This document shows positions 62,901 to 64,000 of a stretch of 64,000 nt of DNA, in pieces; position 1 is the stretch's first letter; each line of letters opens with the position of its first letter. The stretch is from Pararheinheimera sp965283995 (GTDB lineage Bacteria; Pseudomonadota; Gammaproteobacteria; Enterobacterales; Alteromonadaceae), in NCBI RefSeq assembly GCF_965283995.1, contig NZ_CBDIQG010000001.1:2294001-2358000 (forward strand), written 5' to 3'. The notes below the pieces were generated by a model. The model searched no databases. It was not told the DNA's origin and saw nothing but the letters and a program-made list of their open reading frames with translations. Both the position numbers and the translations under genes were made by a program.

Positions 62901-63136
62901 ATGACCCATGGTGGAATCCGGCAGCGGAAAATCAGGCGACCGACCGTGCGCACCGCATCGGCCAGGACAAGGCGGTGTTTGTTTATAAGCTGATCGCCCG
63001 CCACACCGTCGAAGAAAAAGTGCAGCAGATGCAGCAATACAAACGTGGCCTTGCTGATCAGCTGTTCGCCGGCACTCAAGGTCAGCCATGGCAAGGCAGC
63101 GCGATGGATTTACTGGCGCTGTTCGGCGATGGTTGA
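59969..63136 (+). CDS. SWIM zinc-finger SNF2 helicase
   Basis: The 1055-residue protein starts with GTG (AAGGA about 12 bases upstream). The SWIM finger C73-x-C75-x5-C81-x-H83 is followed by a long middle part and the SNF2 ATPase: LADDMGLGKTLQTL (K623), VVLDEAQHIKN, LSGTPLENHLGEL, RRTKNQVATELPEK, and the second lobe ISLKAGGTGLNLTAADTVIHYDPWWNPAAENQATDRAHRIGQ. It is a HepA-type DNA translocase; a specific role is not known. It is monocistronic. Confidence 0.92.
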   Translation: MFPISPVQLQLWFDPATFQRARAYWQAGKVIKLEYNEDLSSISAQVWGEALAPYRQYLSLKQQDGDWFLTDSCSCPVGGRCKHVLAVLLKLKQSWEHQQVDLQQLPLRQLTQWFADAERQTGQSVDSNKLREVVLYILSYGQSGLQLYPRRVKSSKKGGYSKGTAISAQDFSGYLQPYWIEEADFRLLNLFRAQNLKDQALLEDDWGYALLQQIMATGRCYFGEARHPLHWSKARPLQLHWLAGKDGYTLVWDLGDDADLEVIYTQPPCYLDTSNYQLGLLDTELSGRELKLLSRMPPVPANAAADSLVRLQQLFANVSLPIPRGVGLSRLEADAVPVLKLGQTDGGQDRALLSFDYGGHRLPLDLTAHQTEIQHNNERLFIKRQRHIEVQALEQLTELGLVQLDPAKDKASFGTGEGPDNPLLWQQLLQALPELRDAGWRVEQDSNFNQAILSDRPYLKVQDKAKGGFGVAIEVEVDGVQVPLLPLITQWLRQYGLPTAQQEIWLKLPQGQLALPVSLIQPLIDTIVELLNLQKDPLELELPDYKAAILPPPGAAEVKYLNASRVANLSSQLQQFDGIAEVPVPARLQATLRPYQQQGLNWLSFLRTYGLGGILADDMGLGKTLQTLSFIQSEREAGRLNEPVLIVCPTSLLGNWQQEAARFTPELRVLQIYGSKRQHLFEQLGDYDLLVTTYPLIVRDIKVYQHLRFSLVVLDEAQHIKNSGSQAAQAVRLLKAGFRLALSGTPLENHLGELKSLFDFVLPGLLGTETYFQQVFRKPIEKQGDMERSNALKQRIAPFMLRRTKNQVATELPEKTEIIQLLELEHDQRNLYESIRLVMETKVRELFLKKGVAASQIEFLDALLKLRQACCDARLVPIEQAQSVKHNAKLEWLRDNVPEMIEEGRKILLFSQFASMLGLIEQELQYLGIPYSKLTGQTKNRQQQIDDFQHGDNPIFLISLKAGGTGLNLTAADTVIHYDPWWNPAAENQATDRAHRIGQDKAVFVYKLIARHTVEEKVQQMQQYKRGLADQLFAGTQGQPWQGSAMDLLALFGDG

Positions 63137-63324
63137 GATTGTCGGAGGCTTCAAGAATCGGACTTTATTTTGCACAATGTGTCAGTTATTTTTACTATTT
63201 GTGTAAAATTATTTGTTTCATCATATTATTTATTTGTAAATCAATGAATTACAATTTTGCCTTTATGGCACGTCAATTGCTATGACACATCAAAGCATCC
63301 GTTTGTCTAATTAAAGGAAATGAT

Positions 63325-63912
63325 ATGAAAATCAAGCTGATTGTAAGTCTGCTGGCCGCTGTAGCCCTTAATGCTCAAGCGACAGTAGTTGATTTCGAAG
63401 ATCTTTCGAGCCTTGCTCCGGTTGGTAATGGGTATGCCGGTTTTAACTGGACTAGTGGTGGTCAAGGGATTTATGCAATTCATAAAAATTATCACCCAGG
63501 CTCCGGTTATGATTTGGGTACGGTGTCTGGCTCAATGACTGTATTAAATTGGTATGCCAAAAGCGGTAATGTTATTAGCTTAGCTGGCCCAGGTACTTTT
63601 AAGTTCAACGGTGCTTATTGGACATCTGCGTGGGAGAATCAATCAATTTGGTTTTCAGGTTATAAAAACGGCAATCTGTTATATAGCAGCCAAAAATTTG
63701 CGCTGGATACAAAAAATCCACTGTGGATCGGTTTAAACTGGAACGATATTGATCAATTGCACATTTTCAATAAAGAAACGAATCAAAGCCACTGGGCTAT
63801 GGACGATTTCACTTTTAATGAAGAAACAAAAGCCGTTTCTGCCCCTGGCGCTCTGGCGCTGATGGGTTTAGGTTTTGCGGGTCTTATGTTGCGCCGTCGT
63901 CGCCAGAAGTAA
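63325..63912 (+). CDS. PEP-CTERM-like exported protein
   Basis: The 195-residue protein has a signal peptide MKIKLIVSLLAAVALNAQA and a beta-rich body with aromatic residues. The sorting end APGALALMGLGFAGLMLRRRRQ has APG in the place of PEP and a transmembrane segment before an Arg cluster, as in PEP-CTERM substrates of Alteromonadales. It is exported and probably handled by exosortase, not seen here. Its coding sequence and upstream region are more AT-rich than its neighbours, a possible sign of transfer. AAAGGA precedes the ATG. Confidence 0.82.
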   Translation: MKIKLIVSLLAAVALNAQATVVDFEDLSSLAPVGNGYAGFNWTSGGQGIYAIHKNYHPGSGYDLGTVSGSMTVLNWYAKSGNVISLAGPGTFKFNGAYWTSAWENQSIWFSGYKNGNLLYSSQKFALDTKNPLWIGLNWNDIDQLHIFNKETNQSHWAMDDFTFNEETKAVSAPGALALMGLGFAGLMLRRRRQK

Positions 63913-63945
63913 ACACGAACGCGCTGCAACGCGTTTTGTACTGCT

Positions 63946-63973
63946 AAAGCCGGATCCTTGTCCGGCTTTTTCT
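63946..63973 (+). terminator. Intrinsic terminator of the PEP-CTERM-like gene
   Basis: AAAGCCGGA-TCCTTG-TCCGGCTTT is a perfect 9-bp stem followed by TTCTTT, 34 bp after the stop. A smaller AACGCG hairpin lies before it at 63917-63935. Confidence 0.9.
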
Positions 63974-64000
63974 TTGGTGTGTTACCCGTGCAACACGCCC

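Overview
The window is a compact, roughly 50-55% GC chromosomal segment of a gammaproteobacterium. Gene content suggests the marine/freshwater Alteromonadales-Chromatiaceae area (a Rheinheimera- or Alishewanella-like organism). That guess rests on the MipA-DUF3019-RstA-RstB operon, the DUF3334 protein, the TonB-dependent maltodextrin system with a tryptophan-halogenase-like partner, the AA10/GH18 chitin genes, ubiCA, glpEG and rlmF. It is an inference from synteny and family content, not a database result. I recognise no tRNA, rRNA, CRISPR array, prophage or insertion sequence. Layout: 0-5 kb holds two tandem acyltransferases (the first cut by the window edge) and the divergent polyamine genes speA and speE; 5-12 kb holds an OmpA-like lipoprotein, proBA, a degenerate HD-GYP-like protein, a short GlpD-like flavoprotein and argA; 12.6-17 kb is a chitin operon (multidomain GH18 chitinase, then an AA10 lytic polysaccharide monooxygenase); 17-19.5 kb is a DUF350-DUF1190-YgiC operon related to glutathionylspermidine synthetase; 19.6-25 kb holds a chemoreceptor, an M13 peptidase and a Wzi-like porin; 25.5-32.7 kb is a TonB receptor, flavin halogenase-like protein and GH13 amylase; 32.8-40.5 kb is housekeeping and small genes with a second degenerate HD-GYP-like protein; 40.5-44 kb is the RstAB-type two-component operon; 44.3-50.3 kb holds a frameshifted LacI regulator, rlmF, a GH15 lipoprotein and a sugar transporter; 50.7-64 kb holds an HDOD protein, glpEG, a FliL-like protein, ubiCA, an amidohydrolase, a SWIM/SNF2 helicase and a PEP-CTERM-like exported protein. 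The most coherent system is maltodextrin/starch use. The TonB receptor, the GH13 amylase, the lipoprotein GH15 glucoamylase, the MFS sugar transporter, a maltose-acetyltransferase-like protein and a LacI regulator are spread over 25 kb. Two of the units share a 20-bp identical operator/-35 block (TGAATACGTATTCATGTTGT), upstream of the TonB receptor and of the transporter, each pointing at its own gene; a related palindrome lies 291 bp from the first. The LacI gene that would be the natural regulator carries a single -1 frameshift in this sequence, and the transporter leader contains an intrinsic terminator. Other non-coding observations are a two-copy, two-hairpin intergenic repeat with one compensatory base change, a branched structured element in the speA 3' region, and several intrinsic terminators.
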